Source of the DNA: Sporosarcina pasteurii
GTDB taxonomy: Bacteria > Bacillota > Bacilli > Bacillales_A > Planococcaceae
Reading direction: 5' to 3'
NCBI RefSeq assembly: GCF_041295575.1
Contig: NZ_CP160452.1
Location: 558,001-622,000 of the forward strand
Length of the DNA stretch: 64,000 nt
Below, one piece after another: positions 15,965 through 24,657 of the stretch. The stretch's first letter is position 1, and each line of letters begins with the position of its first letter. The notes below the pieces were generated by a model. That model made no database searches and was not told the DNA's origin. It worked only from the letters and a program-made list of their open reading frames with translations. Position numbers and translations under genes: made by a program.

Positions 15965-17149
15965 TTGATAGAAAATCGGAAAGAACCGAACAGGCTGCGT
16001 CTTGGTCTAGTTTCAGCCCCCGGCTTACCGGCGACCATTTGTCATAAAATTAGCGAGGAATTAGGAGACATCCTTTCTAAAGAAATCGAAAGTGAAAAAG
16101 AATGGGAAGTGGAGGTCGAAGTTGATCGGCTGACCGGGGCAGTAGATAAAGTGGAGGAGATTATGAAGCAAGCGGGTAGCCGAAAAGAAGCGAATGATTG
16201 GGATTATGTCATTTCTTTAACGGATTTACCGATTTTTGTTGATGGTCTCATCGTTCTGTCAGATGCGGATGTTGACGCATGTATTGCCCAAGTATCTTTA
16301 CCTGCCTTCGGACTATTTTCTACGCCAAAAAAGATTGAGAAAACAATGATTCAAATTGTGAAAGAACTTTATTACCGCGGTTTCAATAGAGAACTTAGTG
16401 TTCCTCTCAATAAAAAAGGGCCTGGTTTTTTAGCGAATGATAAGAAAAGCCGATTAATGAACAGAGTGCCACGCATTTTCAAATTCACAGAAGTGGAAAG
16501 ATGTGAAGAGCAGGGTGAAAATAATGAGAGAACCGTCCGTTTTTTTACGAATCCCAAAGTGAAAGGCCGTTTAAAAGTGATTTTAGGCATGACAATTGCC
16601 AATCGTCCCTGGTCAATCTTGCCTTCATTTAAAAAGGTAGTTGGTTTGGCATTTGCGACAGGTTCGTACATGCTAATTTTCAATACACTTTGGAAACTGA
16701 GCAATATTTATGAAATCCCCAGATTTATCGCGTTGACGTCACTGGCGATGATTGGGATGGTTGCTTGGATTATTCTTGCTCATAATCTCTGGGAAAAAAG
16801 AACAAATTTCAACTCCATGCGTTTACGGGGATTGTATAATATGACAACCGTCACGACTTTAGGGATTTCTGTTGTTATTTTCTATATCGCGATGTTCATT
16901 CTGTTCCTTTTTGCGGTCGCTATATTTGTGCCTGCAAATCTTTTTGAAGAGGTCATTGGGCATTCAGTTGACCTCGTTGATTATCTAAAGCTGGCTTGGC
17001 TTGTTTCTTCTGCTGCCACAGTTGCGGGGGCAATTGGCGCAGGTTTGGAAGACCAAGAAGAAGTCCGTAAAAGTACATACGGCTATCGCCAATACCTTCG
17101 CTCCAAAGCAGTGGAAGAGCAGGAAGAAGCTAAGAAAGAGGAAATTTGA
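15965..17149 (+). CDS. Uncharacterised membrane protein with N-terminal cytoplasmic domain
   Basis: 394 residues from TTG 15965, which follows the very strong ribosome-binding site AAAGGAGG. The longer frame from ATG 15857 starts inside a repeat and is rejected. The first ~200 residues are soluble, with alternating charge and a LRLGLVSAPGLPATICHKI start. About four to five hydrophobic helices follow (about 230-375), and the tail is highly charged (EEQEEAKKEEI). I do not recognise the family. It is a single-gene unit with a terminator after it. The soluble part might bind a ligand or partner at the inner face of the membrane, but nothing in the motifs defines a function. Confidence 0.7.
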   Translation: MIENRKEPNRLRLGLVSAPGLPATICHKISEELGDILSKEIESEKEWEVEVEVDRLTGAVDKVEEIMKQAGSRKEANDWDYVISLTDLPIFVDGLIVLSDADVDACIAQVSLPAFGLFSTPKKIEKTMIQIVKELYYRGFNRELSVPLNKKGPGFLANDKKSRLMNRVPRIFKFTEVERCEEQGENNERTVRFFTNPKVKGRLKVILGMTIANRPWSILPSFKKVVGLAFATGSYMLIFNTLWKLSNIYEIPRFIALTSLAMIGMVAWIILAHNLWEKRTNFNSMRLRGLYNMTTVTTLGISVVIFYIAMFILFLFAVAIFVPANLFEEVIGHSVDLVDYLKLAWLVSSAATVAGAIGAGLEDQEEVRKSTYGYRQYLRSKAVEEQEEAKKEEI

Positions 17150-17207
17150 ATAGAACTTGTGCAAGAAACGATTCAGTCAATACACTACAATTGCATGAAC
17201 AAATAAA

Positions 17208-17246
17208 GAAATTCGTCCAAGATAACATTTGGCTGAATTTCCTTTT
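17208..17246 (+). terminator. Terminator after the 394-residue membrane protein
   Basis: GAAATTC (17208-17214) pairs with GAATTTC (17235-17241), extended by CCAA with TTGG inside, followed by CTTTTG. A moderate rho-independent hairpin. Confidence 0.65.
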
Positions 17247-17790
17247 GTGTTTTTATACATTAATACAAATTATTATAAACCTGTTATTGTACAGGTGATT
17301 TTTACTTATGCGGATGTTATAATTAATTTATGGTTAAATGTTCGTGTTTGTTTTCGGCGGTTTGAGTAGAGGGTATGACTTTATATGCCTTATCTTCAAA
17401 CTTAAGAATTCGACCACCCGAAACGGAAATGTACATTGTTCGTGATATTATGTAGTAAGGTTAATTAAGAAATTGAAAAATATGCAAAAAAAGATAGACA
17501 AATTACTATTTATTAGATAATATATTCGTATTATAAAAAACAGTTGACCAATGTTGTAGTACAATTCTCATCTGAATTAGTGCCAATTGAATCTGTTTTT
17601 TAATAGAAACGTCGGAATATTCTGTTGGTATGAATCGAAAATGGATGGAGAAAACTTTACTTACGATTTTCAATTTGTAACTGTATCATCATCCAGTAAA
17701 AAGCATGACGAACTGCGGCATACGTTCTCGGAACATATGCATTGAACAACACCTAGAATAACTAATCTGGCAATTGGGAGATGAATACAA
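17247..17790. other. Gene-free AT-rich intergenic region
   Basis: About 540 bp without a supported gene. It contains TTGACC at 17544-17549 without a good -10 at standard spacing, and several AT-rich runs. Presumably it carries the promoter of the DUF3100 gene. I see no RNA gene, riboswitch or long repeat in it. Confidence 0.5.
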
Positions 17791-18582
17791 ATGAACTTGT
17801 GGAAAGATTGGCGCTTGCATGCCATCATTTTAGGAATTGTTATGGTCACTGAATTAATAGGTACACACAAGATATCCATTGGTGGCGGGGTTGTTTTATT
17901 GTTACCGATGTTATATGCAATCATCGTTGGTCTAGGCCTTTATTTCACGCCACTCGTGAAGGAAAAACAATCGAAAAATGCTGAGAATCTGGTTTTCTTA
18001 GCGGTTAGTTTGTTAATTGCGAAATTCGGGGTCACAATTGGACCTTCTATTAACACAATTTTAGAAGTTGGGCCAGCATTGATTTTACAAGAACTGGGTC
18101 ACTTAGCGACACTTTTAATCGCTTTACCAGTAGCGATATTGCTCGGAATGAAGCGGGAAAGTATTGGAATGACGCACTCTGTTGGAAGAGAGCCAAACGT
18201 CGCTTTAATTATGGACAAGTTTGGACTCAACTCTCCTGAAGGGCGAGGCGTCATGTCGATTTATATTTTTGGTACGATTTTTGGGGCTGTGTTTTTAGGG
18301 TTGATTTCTGGAGTCCTCGCAACGATGTTACCGATTCACCCGTTATCCTTTGCGATGGCTTCAGGTGTAGGAAGCGGCAGTATGATGGCTGCGGCGAGTG
18401 GGTCATTGGTATCCGCATTCCCACATCTTGAACAGGACATTATTGCTTTAGCCGGTGCAAGTAACTTGATTTCAGCGGCGACCGGTTTATATGTAAGTAT
18501 TTTTGTTGCACTCCCTTTAACGGAGAAAATGTATGCATTTTTTATGAAGTTACGAAATAAAAAGACGAAGGCGGAGGGCTGA
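17791..18582 (+). CDS. DUF3100-family membrane protein
   Basis: 263 residues with about seven to eight hydrophobic helices. The pattern ILQELGHLATLLIALPVAILLGMKRESIGMTHSVGREPN is characteristic of DUF3100 proteins as I know them, and MASGVGSGSMMAAASGS is a second conserved small-residue segment. The family is bacterial and of unknown function, probably transport. GGGAGATG precedes ATG 17791. The next gene starts three bases after its stop and encodes a second small membrane protein that usually accompanies DUF3100, so the two likely form a heteromeric permease. The substrate cannot be inferred here. Confidence 0.75.
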   Translation: MNLWKDWRLHAIILGIVMVTELIGTHKISIGGGVVLLLPMLYAIIVGLGLYFTPLVKEKQSKNAENLVFLAVSLLIAKFGVTIGPSINTILEVGPALILQELGHLATLLIALPVAILLGMKRESIGMTHSVGREPNVALIMDKFGLNSPEGRGVMSIYIFGTIFGAVFLGLISGVLATMLPIHPLSFAMASGVGSGSMMAAASGSLVSAFPHLEQDIIALAGASNLISAATGLYVSIFVALPLTEKMYAFFMKLRNKKTKAEG

Positions 18583-18585
18583 CGC

Positions 18586-19038
18586 ATGTTACGAAATATT
18601 CAAGAATGGACGATGGTACTCGCAATTATCGGGCTCATCACGCTCGTTGGAAACTGGATTGGCTATAATGTCATGCCCACTCAAGCGCTACCAGGTATGA
18701 TTTTGCTTATCGTGATTAGCATCGCAGGATTAGCGCTTGATAAGCTACTTCCTTTCAATATCCCAGCAATCGCCTACATCTCGCTTATCGCAATTGTTCT
18801 TTCCATCCCAGGAGTACCGGGTTCGGAAACTGTTGTAAAATGGACGTCAGAGGTTAATTTATTGGCCATTACGACACCTATTTTAGCCTATGCGGGCATT
18901 GCCATTGGCCGCTCGTGGGCAGATTTCGCAAAGTTAGGTTGGAGAAGCCTAGTTGTCGGGTCGCTCGTCCTGTTAGGTACTTATCTCGGTTCTGCTGTCA
19001 TTGCTGAGATTATTCTTAGAATGCAGGGAATTATTTAA
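18586..19038 (+). CDS. Small membrane partner of the DUF3100 protein
   Basis: 150 residues with about four to five hydrophobic helices and little else. Translation is probably coupled to the DUF3100 gene, since only three bases separate them and GGCGGAGG overlaps the end of the upstream gene. The arrangement resembles split permeases in which two membrane subunits are encoded together. No catalytic or binding motif is visible. Name by context only. Confidence 0.65.
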   Translation: MLRNIQEWTMVLAIIGLITLVGNWIGYNVMPTQALPGMILLIVISIAGLALDKLLPFNIPAIAYISLIAIVLSIPGVPGSETVVKWTSEVNLLAITTPILAYAGIAIGRSWADFAKLGWRSLVVGSLVLLGTYLGSAVIAEIILRMQGII

Positions 19039-19057
19039 TCGTTGATTTCAATCAAGC

Positions 19058-19094
19058 AAGAATCCCACCATATTAATATTGGCGGGATTCTTTT
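19058..19094. terminator. Bidirectional terminator between convergent genes
   Basis: AAGAATCCCACC pairs with GGCGGGATTCTT with one mismatch, with flanking A- and T-runs. It lies between the DUF3100 partner (+) and the EamA transporter (-). It belongs to the AGAATCC hairpin family seen at 6947 and 44341. Confidence 0.82.
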
Positions 19095-19102
19095 AATTTG
19101 AA

Positions 19103-20008
19103 TTAAGCGTTTTTATCAGGGGCACTTTCCATTACTTTTCGGAACTTTATTGAATGGAAGTTCATTAAGAATAGACTTATTACCATTAAAGGTAGCCCAA
19201 TTGCGATGCCGATATGAAATGGTTCATTTAGAAAAATGATACCAAGTAGGATCGATACAAAAGGCACGATAAAAGTTACCATCACTGCGAAAATTGGACC
19301 GCTGGCTGAGTTGATGATATAGAAAATCACATAGCCGAGGCCCGAGCTTAAACTGCCTAAAACGAGTAATGATAAGAAAACGCTTGGTGTGCCGACTGTT
19401 AGCATTGCTTTTGGTTCCATTAATAAACTGATGGGACCATTGATTAGGATTGCGATTGCTAGCGTCCAAAAACTTAGATGCATGGGCGGAACTGTCGTGT
19501 AGTATTTATTCACAAAAATAGAGTTGAGTGCATAACAAGATGTAACGCCGAACATGAGCAACGCATGGACGATTGAAAATTGACTACCGATCGCTTGTCC
19601 GGAAAAAAACATCAGCACGACGACTGCGAAAAAACCGATGAGTAGGCTGAAAATTTGATTGCGCAATGGTTTTATTTTCAGTAGAACGATAGAAAATAAA
19701 ACAGCGAATAAGGGGGTGGTTGCGTTTAAAATCCCACTTAGTCCTGAATCAATCCCTTGTAATGCGAAACCCATAAAGTTCCACGGAATTGCTGCGGCCA
19801 AGGCGACGACGAGCAGAAATTTTGGTTGAACTTTAAAATCGATTTTTACTTTTGAAAAGAATAAAAATGGTAAAAGAGCAATCATGCCAAACAGACAACG
19901 TAAAAATACAATGGTTGTTGGCTGGAAATAATCTAGGAGTTGCTTCGTCCATAGAAATGAAGAGCCCCATAGTAAACTAAGAAATAATAAATACAAAGTT
20001 GATCTCAT
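19103..20008 (-). CDS. EamA/DMT-family transporter
   Basis: 301 residues with ten predicted helices in two repeated EamA halves. The N-terminus LLFLSLLWGSSFLWTKQLL is the typical RhaT/EamA beginning (S-x-L-W-G-x-x-F). The second half starts near LLMFGVTSCYALNSIF. These are drug/metabolite transporters, commonly exporters of amino acids or metabolites. The substrate is not predictable. It is a single-gene transcription unit on the minus strand with a shared terminator downstream. The 21-bp degenerate repeat lies upstream of its start. Confidence 0.85.
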   Translation of the reverse strand: MRSTLYLLFLSLLWGSSFLWTKQLLDYFQPTTIVFLRCLFGMIALLPFLFFSKVKIDFKVQPKFLLVVALAAAIPWNFMGFALQGIDSGLSGILNATTPLFAVLFSIVLLKIKPLRNQIFSLLIGFFAVVVLMFFSGQAIGSQFSIVHALLMFGVTSCYALNSIFVNKYYTTVPPMHLSFWTLAIAILINGPISLLMEPKAMLTVGTPSVFLSLLVLGSLSSGLGYVIFYIINSASGPIFAVMVTFIVPFVSILLGIIFLNEPFHIGIAIGLPLMVISLFLMNFHSIKFRKVMESAPDKNA

Positions 20009-20100
20009 TCAAACTCGCCTTCATTCTTTTGAAATTTCAGTAGATTGTTGTTCATAATAGCATAGATGGGTGAGAATGTGGAGGGGGAGTTTAGGGGGGG

Positions 20101-20260
20101 CTCGAATTCCTCTCTTTGACTATTGAACTCCCCGCATTTAAGTTTAAAGTCCGCGTAATTGAACCTGAACCCCGCGTTAGTGCGCGAATCCCTCTTATTG
20201 CCTTGTGAATTCCGCGCATTTGATTTTGAACTCCCCGCAAATGTTCCCGAACTCCGCCCC
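20101..20260 (-). repeat. Degenerate 21-bp tandem repeat (GCGGAGTTC motif)
   Basis: Read on the minus strand, about eight units of 19-23 bp each begin with a variant of GCGG(A/G)NTTC. The open frame across it (20005-20373, minus) is a low-complexity translation of the repeat and is not called as a gene. A related cluster of three such motifs lies at 25367-25440. Confidence 0.75.
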
Positions 20261-20375
20261 CCCTGTGGCAAAGACATTGAAAGGGAGGACGATACCGTAG
20301 TTTGACTATGCATTACAATCGTATGTAATAAAAAAGGAACCCCGTACTTACGGAATTCCTTGAACTTCCACACCC

Positions 20376-20504
20376 CTACTCACTTTTCAACCCAATCAAC
20401 GCATCATGAATCGCGCCAAGTTTGGTTTCGATCCGGTGTAATAGGTAGAACGATACGAAAATCGGAAAACCGATATCCTGTATTAATTGCAACCATTGTT
20501 CCAT
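20376..20504 (-). CDS. yvrJ: YvrJ-family small membrane protein
   Basis: 42 residues, starting at ATG 20504 after GGAAGGAGG. The product begins MEQWLQLIQDIGFPIFVSFY and ends HDALIGLKSE, the one-helix pattern of YvrJ proteins (about 40-50 residues, one N-terminal membrane segment and an amphipathic tail). Such genes usually follow DUF1659 and DUF2922 genes in Bacillales, exactly as here. The function of the trio is unknown. A terminator hairpin lies between DUF2922 and this gene, so it is expressed by read-through or from its own start. Confidence 0.82.
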   Translation of the reverse strand: MEQWLQLIQDIGFPIFVSFYLLHRIETKLGAIHDALIGLKSE

Positions 20505-20534
20505 CTCGTTTCCTCCTTCCTTCGCATTCATAAA

Positions 20535-20565
20535 AACCGGTTCACCGAAAACTGGTGAACCGGTT
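20535..20565 (-). terminator. Terminator between DUF2922 and yvrJ
   Basis: AACCGGTTCACC and GGTGAACCGGTT form a perfect 12-bp stem with a 7-nt loop, followed on the minus strand by a T-run. It may attenuate transcription into yvrJ. Confidence 0.85.
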
Positions 20566-20573
20566 AGACTTTG

Positions 20574-20795
20574 TTATTCCATGATGAGTAGTTCAGTGAC
20601 ATCGCGCTCGATAATGCGGGCGCTTTTTATTGCTTCTAGTGGATAGTCATCCACTTCGAATATGCCTGAAGCGATGATTGCTTGCATCGCTGCTTCCACA
20701 GCCGGTGCTGTCAAATCAGCACGCGGCTCGTCCACTGTCAGCGTAACGTTTTTGCCGTTTTCTGTAGTAAAGTTCAATTGGAGTGTCTTTGCCAT
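20574..20795 (-). CDS. DUF2922 family small protein
   Basis: 73 residues. It begins MAKTLQLNFTTENGKNVTLT and carries VDEPRADLTAPAVEAAMQAI, the recognisable DUF2922 pattern. It is small, soluble and rich in beta-type residues at the start. It follows the DUF1659 gene by 34 bp with AAGGGGG before its start, so they share an operon. The function is unknown; the conserved pairing suggests the products act together. Confidence 0.85.
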   Translation of the reverse strand: MAKTLQLNFTTENGKNVTLTVDEPRADLTAPAVEAAMQAIIASGIFEVDDYPLEAIKSARIIERDVTELLIME

Positions 20796-20829
20796 TTTTT
20801 ATCCCCCTTAATTTTCAGATCCTATTTTG

Positions 20830-21051
20830 TTAATTCCATACAAAAGATGTTTCCACTTTCTCTGCACCGATGAATGGGTACTCCGAAAGCTGTGCGAGTT
20901 GCTCTAGTGCGCTGTACAAGTTATCCGCGCTGGCGTCTTTTGCAATGTTGCGGTAGGTCTTTGCCTTACGGATTAATTTTCCGTCTTCCGTCATCCCGGC
21001 GTTGAAATAAACCTTTCCAACTGCATCTTTAAAATCGATTGTTGCTGCCAT
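20830..21051 (-). CDS. DUF1659 family small protein
   Basis: 73 residues from ATG 21051, which follows AAAGGTGG; an in-frame upstream ATG at 21069 lies before that site and is rejected. The product begins MAATIDFKDAVGKVYFNAG and ends AEKVETSFVWN, typical of DUF1659. It is the first gene of the minus-strand DUF1659-DUF2922-yvrJ operon. No membrane segment or catalytic motif is seen. Confidence 0.85.
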   Translation of the reverse strand: MAATIDFKDAVGKVYFNAGMTEDGKLIRKAKTYRNIAKDASADNLYSALEQLAQLSEYPFIGAEKVETSFVWN

Positions 21052-21173
21052 GTTATCACCACCTTTCACCCTCTATATAGAAGAAACGAGGGGAAAAGGA
21101 TACAAAAATCGTAAAGTTTTTAATTTCTTTAGAAACGAGCGACTAAATCTTCTAGTATTTTGTGAATATTCGA

Positions 21174-21202
21174 TTGACCTTTAGGTAGAATAATAATACA
21201 AT
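21174..21202 (+). promoter_or_regulatory. Sigma-A promoter of the Fe-ADH/metQ operon
   Basis: TTGACC (21174-21179), 17-bp spacer, TACAAT (21197-21202), 89 bp before the translation start. The leader shows no S-box (SAM riboswitch) or T-box signature. Confidence 0.7.
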
Positions 21203-21291
21203 TATGAATGTCGTAAATAATAATTTTTTGTCGAAAGATATCGATGTGAAGGGGAGTCTTTGTTGATTATAAATGGAAAGGAGAGATGCAT

Positions 21292-22404
21292 ATGACGATT
21301 TCTATTGTGAAAGGGGCACCTGGACACTACCGGATGGCGGAAGGCGTTCTTGATGACATGGAAGAGTTGCTCGCTGAGTTGGGTGTTGAAAAGATTCATA
21401 TTGTTACTGGGAAACGTGCTTGGCATGCGGCACGGCCTTACTTGCCTAATCAACTAATAGAAAATAGCAATCTTGGATTTACATATATAGAAGGGTTCTG
21501 TACGTTGCAAACCGTTGATGAGATTGCGAGCAAGTTGTCGAGTACAGATGCGGTTATCGGAATCGGCGGTGGGACTGTTCTTGATATTGCGAAGGCTGCG
21601 GCAATCAAAGCGGACGTTAAATCGGTCTTAATCCCGACGATTGCTGCCACTTGTGCTGCATGGACGCCAATCAGTGTTTTTTATGATGAAAATGGCACGT
21701 TTACGCATTTTACCGAGTTTCCATTGGCGAATACGCTTGTGCTGATTGAGCCTAAGATAATCGCGGAATCCCCGGTACAGTATTTAAGAGCCGGAATTGG
21801 AGATACGCTCGCAAAGTTTTATGAGGCAGATGCACTCGTCGATTCATTTTACAAAGATCGTGCAATCCCAGTTTGGCTACAAGTTTCCCAGTTATCCGCG
21901 AAGATTTGTAAAGATATTTTGTTGGAGAATGGACAAGATGCCATTGCAGCTGTGACGACAGGAACTGTGACACAAGAACTAGTGAATGTCATTGAGGCCG
22001 TTATCATGACAGGCGGAATGGTCGGTGGATTTGGCGGGAAATTAGGCAGAAGCGCAGGTGCACATTCCATCCATAATGGACTTACTGAGGCTGAAGAAGT
22101 GAAGGATGTTCTGCACGGCAAACTCGTTGCTTATGGAATCCTCGTTCAATTAGCTTTAGAGGAAAAAGATGATGAAGTTGTGAAGCTAATGGATTATTAC
22201 CGTGAGTGGGGATTGCCGATAAGTTTGGGAGATATGGGAGTTAATTCTGAGAATGAACAGCTATTAAAAAGAGTTGTTGAAAAAGCAACACTTCCTAATG
22301 AAACGATTCATTTTATGAATCAAAAAGTGACAGAAGAAGCGGTACTGTCTGCCATGCGAAAAGTTGAAGTGCTTCAGAAGGATAATAAATTAATACATAC
22401 ATAG
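21292..22404 (+). CDS. Iron-containing alcohol dehydrogenase (GldA/HcxA-like)
   Basis: 370 residues. ATG 21292 is chosen because AAAGGAG lies eight bases upstream; ATG 21286 is too close to it. The NAD-binding motif GIGGGTVLDIAKA (about residues 85-97), PTIAATCAAWTPISVFYD, and the metal-site His residues in GRSAGAHSIHNGLTEAEE place it in the GldA-like branch of the Fe-ADH family. Members reduce ketones or 2-oxoacids; E. coli HcxA (YbdH) reduces 2-oxoacids. The gene lies 15 bp before metQ, so a role with a 2-oxo or 2-hydroxy acid related to methionine is possible but inferred. Confidence 0.82.
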   Translation: MTISIVKGAPGHYRMAEGVLDDMEELLAELGVEKIHIVTGKRAWHAARPYLPNQLIENSNLGFTYIEGFCTLQTVDEIASKLSSTDAVIGIGGGTVLDIAKAAAIKADVKSVLIPTIAATCAAWTPISVFYDENGTFTHFTEFPLANTLVLIEPKIIAESPVQYLRAGIGDTLAKFYEADALVDSFYKDRAIPVWLQVSQLSAKICKDILLENGQDAIAAVTTGTVTQELVNVIEAVIMTGGMVGGFGGKLGRSAGAHSIHNGLTEAEEVKDVLHGKLVAYGILVQLALEEKDDEVVKLMDYYREWGLPISLGDMGVNSENEQLLKRVVEKATLPNETIHFMNQKVTEEAVLSAMRKVEVLQKDNKLIHT

Positions 22405-22419
22405 AATAGGAGAAATAAT

Positions 22420-23244
22420 ATGAAAAAGTGGTTGTTAGCAAGTGTCCTCGTGTTAGTTATCGGCGTGTTAGCTGCTTGCGGTGGCAAAGAAAAGTCCGGC
22501 GATGCAGGAGAAGGCTTGTTGAGTGATGGTAAATTAGTAGTTGGTGTTACAGCGGGGCCACATGAAGAAATTCTTGGAAAAGTAAAAGAGCTTGCAGCTG
22601 AAGAAGGATTGGAGATTGAAGTTAGGCCATTTACGGATTATGTAATGCCGAACGTTGCGCTTGCGGAAAAAGAAATTGACATTAATAGTTTCCAAACTGA
22701 ACCGTTTTTCGAAGCGATGAAAGAAGACCGTAATTTGGATCTTCTAAAAGTAGCAGATACAGTGACATTCCCAATGGGGATTTATTCGTCAAAAGTGACG
22801 GATCTTGCTGATTTGGAAGAAGGCGCGAAAATCGGATTGCCTGGTGACCCGACAAACAGTGCGCGTGCATTAATGCTCTTTGAGGCAGCAGGTTTACTTA
22901 AATTGGAAGAAGGCATGGGGATGAATGGGACAATCCACGACATTGTGGAAAACCCGAAGAACTATGATTTCATAGAACTGGACTCTGCACAAATTGCACG
23001 TCAATTGGACGAGCTAGATGCGGCGGCAATTAATACAAACTTTGCAATCGAATATGGCCTATCGCCATCTGAAGATTCTATTTTCAGCGAGACATCTGAT
23101 TCGCCATATGTGAACTTAATTGCGGTTCGTGCTGAATCAAAAGATGATGAGGTCGTTCAACAATTTATCGATATCTACCGTTCAGAAGAAGTGAAAAAGT
23201 TTATCGAAGAAAATTTCGATGGCTCGATCATTCCTTCTTGGTAA
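22420..23244 (+). CDS. metQ: MetQ/NlpA-family substrate-binding lipoprotein
   Basis: 274 residues. The signal ends in the lipobox GVLAACG, so the protein is lipid-anchored outside the membrane. The mature part starts with KLVVGVTAGPHEEIL and includes DINSFQTEPFFE and the ligand-pocket region PGDPTNSARAL, matching MetQ. It delivers methionine or an analogue to MetN/MetI, whose genes lie 393 bp downstream. AGGAG precedes ATG 22420 and the gene is in the Fe-ADH operon. The gap to metN is larger than usual and contains hairpin repeats. Confidence 0.9.
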   Translation: MKKWLLASVLVLVIGVLAACGGKEKSGDAGEGLLSDGKLVVGVTAGPHEEILGKVKELAAEEGLEIEVRPFTDYVMPNVALAEKEIDINSFQTEPFFEAMKEDRNLDLLKVADTVTFPMGIYSSKVTDLADLEEGAKIGLPGDPTNSARALMLFEAAGLLKLEEGMGMNGTIHDIVENPKNYDFIELDSAQIARQLDELDAAAINTNFAIEYGLSPSEDSIFSETSDSPYVNLIAVRAESKDDEVVQQFIDIYRSEEVKKFIEENFDGSIIPSW

Positions 23245-23401
23245 AAAACTTGATTCAGCAGAAGTCGCCAAACTCTATCAGTGGCGGTTTGGATGTTAAA
23301 AAGTATTTCAAATCAGAGGGAGTTCCAACGCCCTGTACCTGTCGCTTCGCTTTCGGTACAAATGAATTTGCTGATTCAAGTTAAGCCTCCGGCGGATGTC
23401 A

Positions 23402-23472
23402 GGGATTTTGAAAGGAGTTAATTGCGCAAGCGCAATTCAAAATCCCGACGCAATTACGCCGAGGCGTAATTG
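23402..23472. repeat. Compound palindromic repeat between metQ and metN
   Basis: Contains GGGATTTTGAA with TTCAAAATCCC (23402-23412 and 23436-23446), an inner AATTGCGC-aa-GCGCAATT hairpin (23420-23437), then CAATTACGCC-GA-GGCGTAATTG (23451-23472). The preceding GCCTCCGGCGGATGTC looks like part of the same element. I read it as a dispersed extragenic palindrome that separates metQ from metN. The rest of 23245-23637 holds no gene. Confidence 0.7.
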
Positions 23473-23577
23473 ATATAAAGCACATAAACATGTCGGTTAG
23501 GGCGCTTTGGGCGTGAAAAATACATGCTTAGAGCGCGCGATATGTGGGTGTATAAACAATTGGAATGTGAGGGGAAG

Positions 23578-23614
23578 GGTGTTTGCATCGATATGATGCA
23601 AGGGCACCTTTTTT
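23578..23614 (+). terminator. Terminator or attenuator directly before metN
   Basis: TTGCATC (23583-23589) pairs with GATGCAA (23595-23601), extended by GGTG with CACC, followed by six T residues. It ends only a few bases before the metN ribosome-binding site, so it either ends the metQ transcript or attenuates metN. No known riboswitch class is recognisable upstream. Confidence 0.65.
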
Positions 23615-23637
23615 CTCTTTAGGAAGGAGTGAAGTTC

Positions 23638-24657
23638 GTGATTGTATTAGAAAACGTCTCGAAAGTATTTAAGATAAAAAATAAAGAAGTCAAAGCTGTT
23701 GATCAAGCAAATATGCACGTGAAAAAAGGTGAAATTCACGGGGTCATTGGCTATAGTGGTGCGGGAAAAAGTACATTAATCCGTTGTGTGAATCTGTTGG
23801 AAAGACCCTCAGGTGGAAAAGTGGTCATTGATGGGGATGATATTACAACGCTCTCCAAAAACAAACTACGAGAAGCCCGTCAAAAAGTCGGCATCATCTT
23901 TCAAGGGTTCAACTTATTGAAAACTGCGACGGTGTATGACAATATCGCGATTCCTTTGAAACTTCATGGCGTCAGTAAAGAAGAAGTGAAGGTACGAACA
24001 GTTAAGTATTTGGAAATCGTTGGTTTGGCGGATAAACATCATCATTATCCTTCGCAATTATCAGGTGGTCAAAAACAACGTGTCGCCATTGCAAGGGCAT
24101 TATCGCTAGAACCTGAAATATTGCTGAGTGATGAAGCGACAAGTGCGCTTGATCCTGAAACGACGGAATCGATTCTTGAATTATTATTGAAAATCAATGA
24201 AGAGTTCGGCATTACGATTTTACTCATTACACATGAAATGGATGTGATCCAAAAAATATGTGATTATGTGTACGTGCTTGAAAGTGGGAAAATCGTAGAG
24301 GATGGTACAGCAATTGACTTATTTACAAGTCCGAAACATGAAACAACGAAGAAGTTTTTGAGCGCGATTGCTCAACGTAACTTGTCTGCTTCATTGATTG
24401 AACAGTTACATTTATCGGGTCCTGTGATCCGTTTAACGTTCACTGGTGATGTGACAGGCGAGCCAATGCTAGCCGAAGTCAATCAAAAATATACGATCAA
24501 ATCTAATATATTAGCCGCAAATATCATGGAGTTGAAAAATGGTGTGATTGGAAATCTAGTCGTTCATTTTACAGGTAAGCCTAGTGAAGTCGATCACGCC
24601 TTACGGTACTTGAAAGAACACGGTGTCGGCGTAGAAGAATTGAGGGATGACAATTGA
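23638..24657 (+). CDS. metN: MetN methionine ABC transporter ATPase
   Basis: 339 residues from GTG 23638, eight bases after AAGGAG; the GTG at 23629 overlaps that site. Walker A GYSGAGKST (about residues 38-46), signature LSGGQKQRVAIA and Walker B ILLSDEATSAL are intact. The C-terminal ~95 residues form the ACT-like NIL domain that senses intracellular methionine in MetN. It energises uptake of D/L-methionine and related compounds. Its stop overlaps the metI start by 4 bp. Confidence 0.95.
   Translation: MIVLENVSKVFKIKNKEVKAVDQANMHVKKGEIHGVIGYSGAGKSTLIRCVNLLERPSGGKVVIDGDDITTLSKNKLREARQKVGIIFQGFNLLKTATVYDNIAIPLKLHGVSKEEVKVRTVKYLEIVGLADKHHHYPSQLSGGQKQRVAIARALSLEPEILLSDEATSALDPETTESILELLLKINEEFGITILLITHEMDVIQKICDYVYVLESGKIVEDGTAIDLFTSPKHETTKKFLSAIAQRNLSASLIEQLHLSGPVIRLTFTGDVTGEPMLAEVNQKYTIKSNILAANIMELKNGVIGNLVVHFTGKPSEVDHALRYLKEHGVGVEELRDDN

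Noticed and set aside
20005..20373. 122-codon open frame on the minus strand upstream of the EamA gene
   Set aside because: It translates the degenerate 21-bp repeat into low-complexity sequence and lacks a ribosome-binding site.
23245..23637. SAM riboswitch (S-box) or methionine T-box before metN
   Set aside because: None of the conserved S-box or T-box core sequences is present; only a simple hairpin with T-run is seen.
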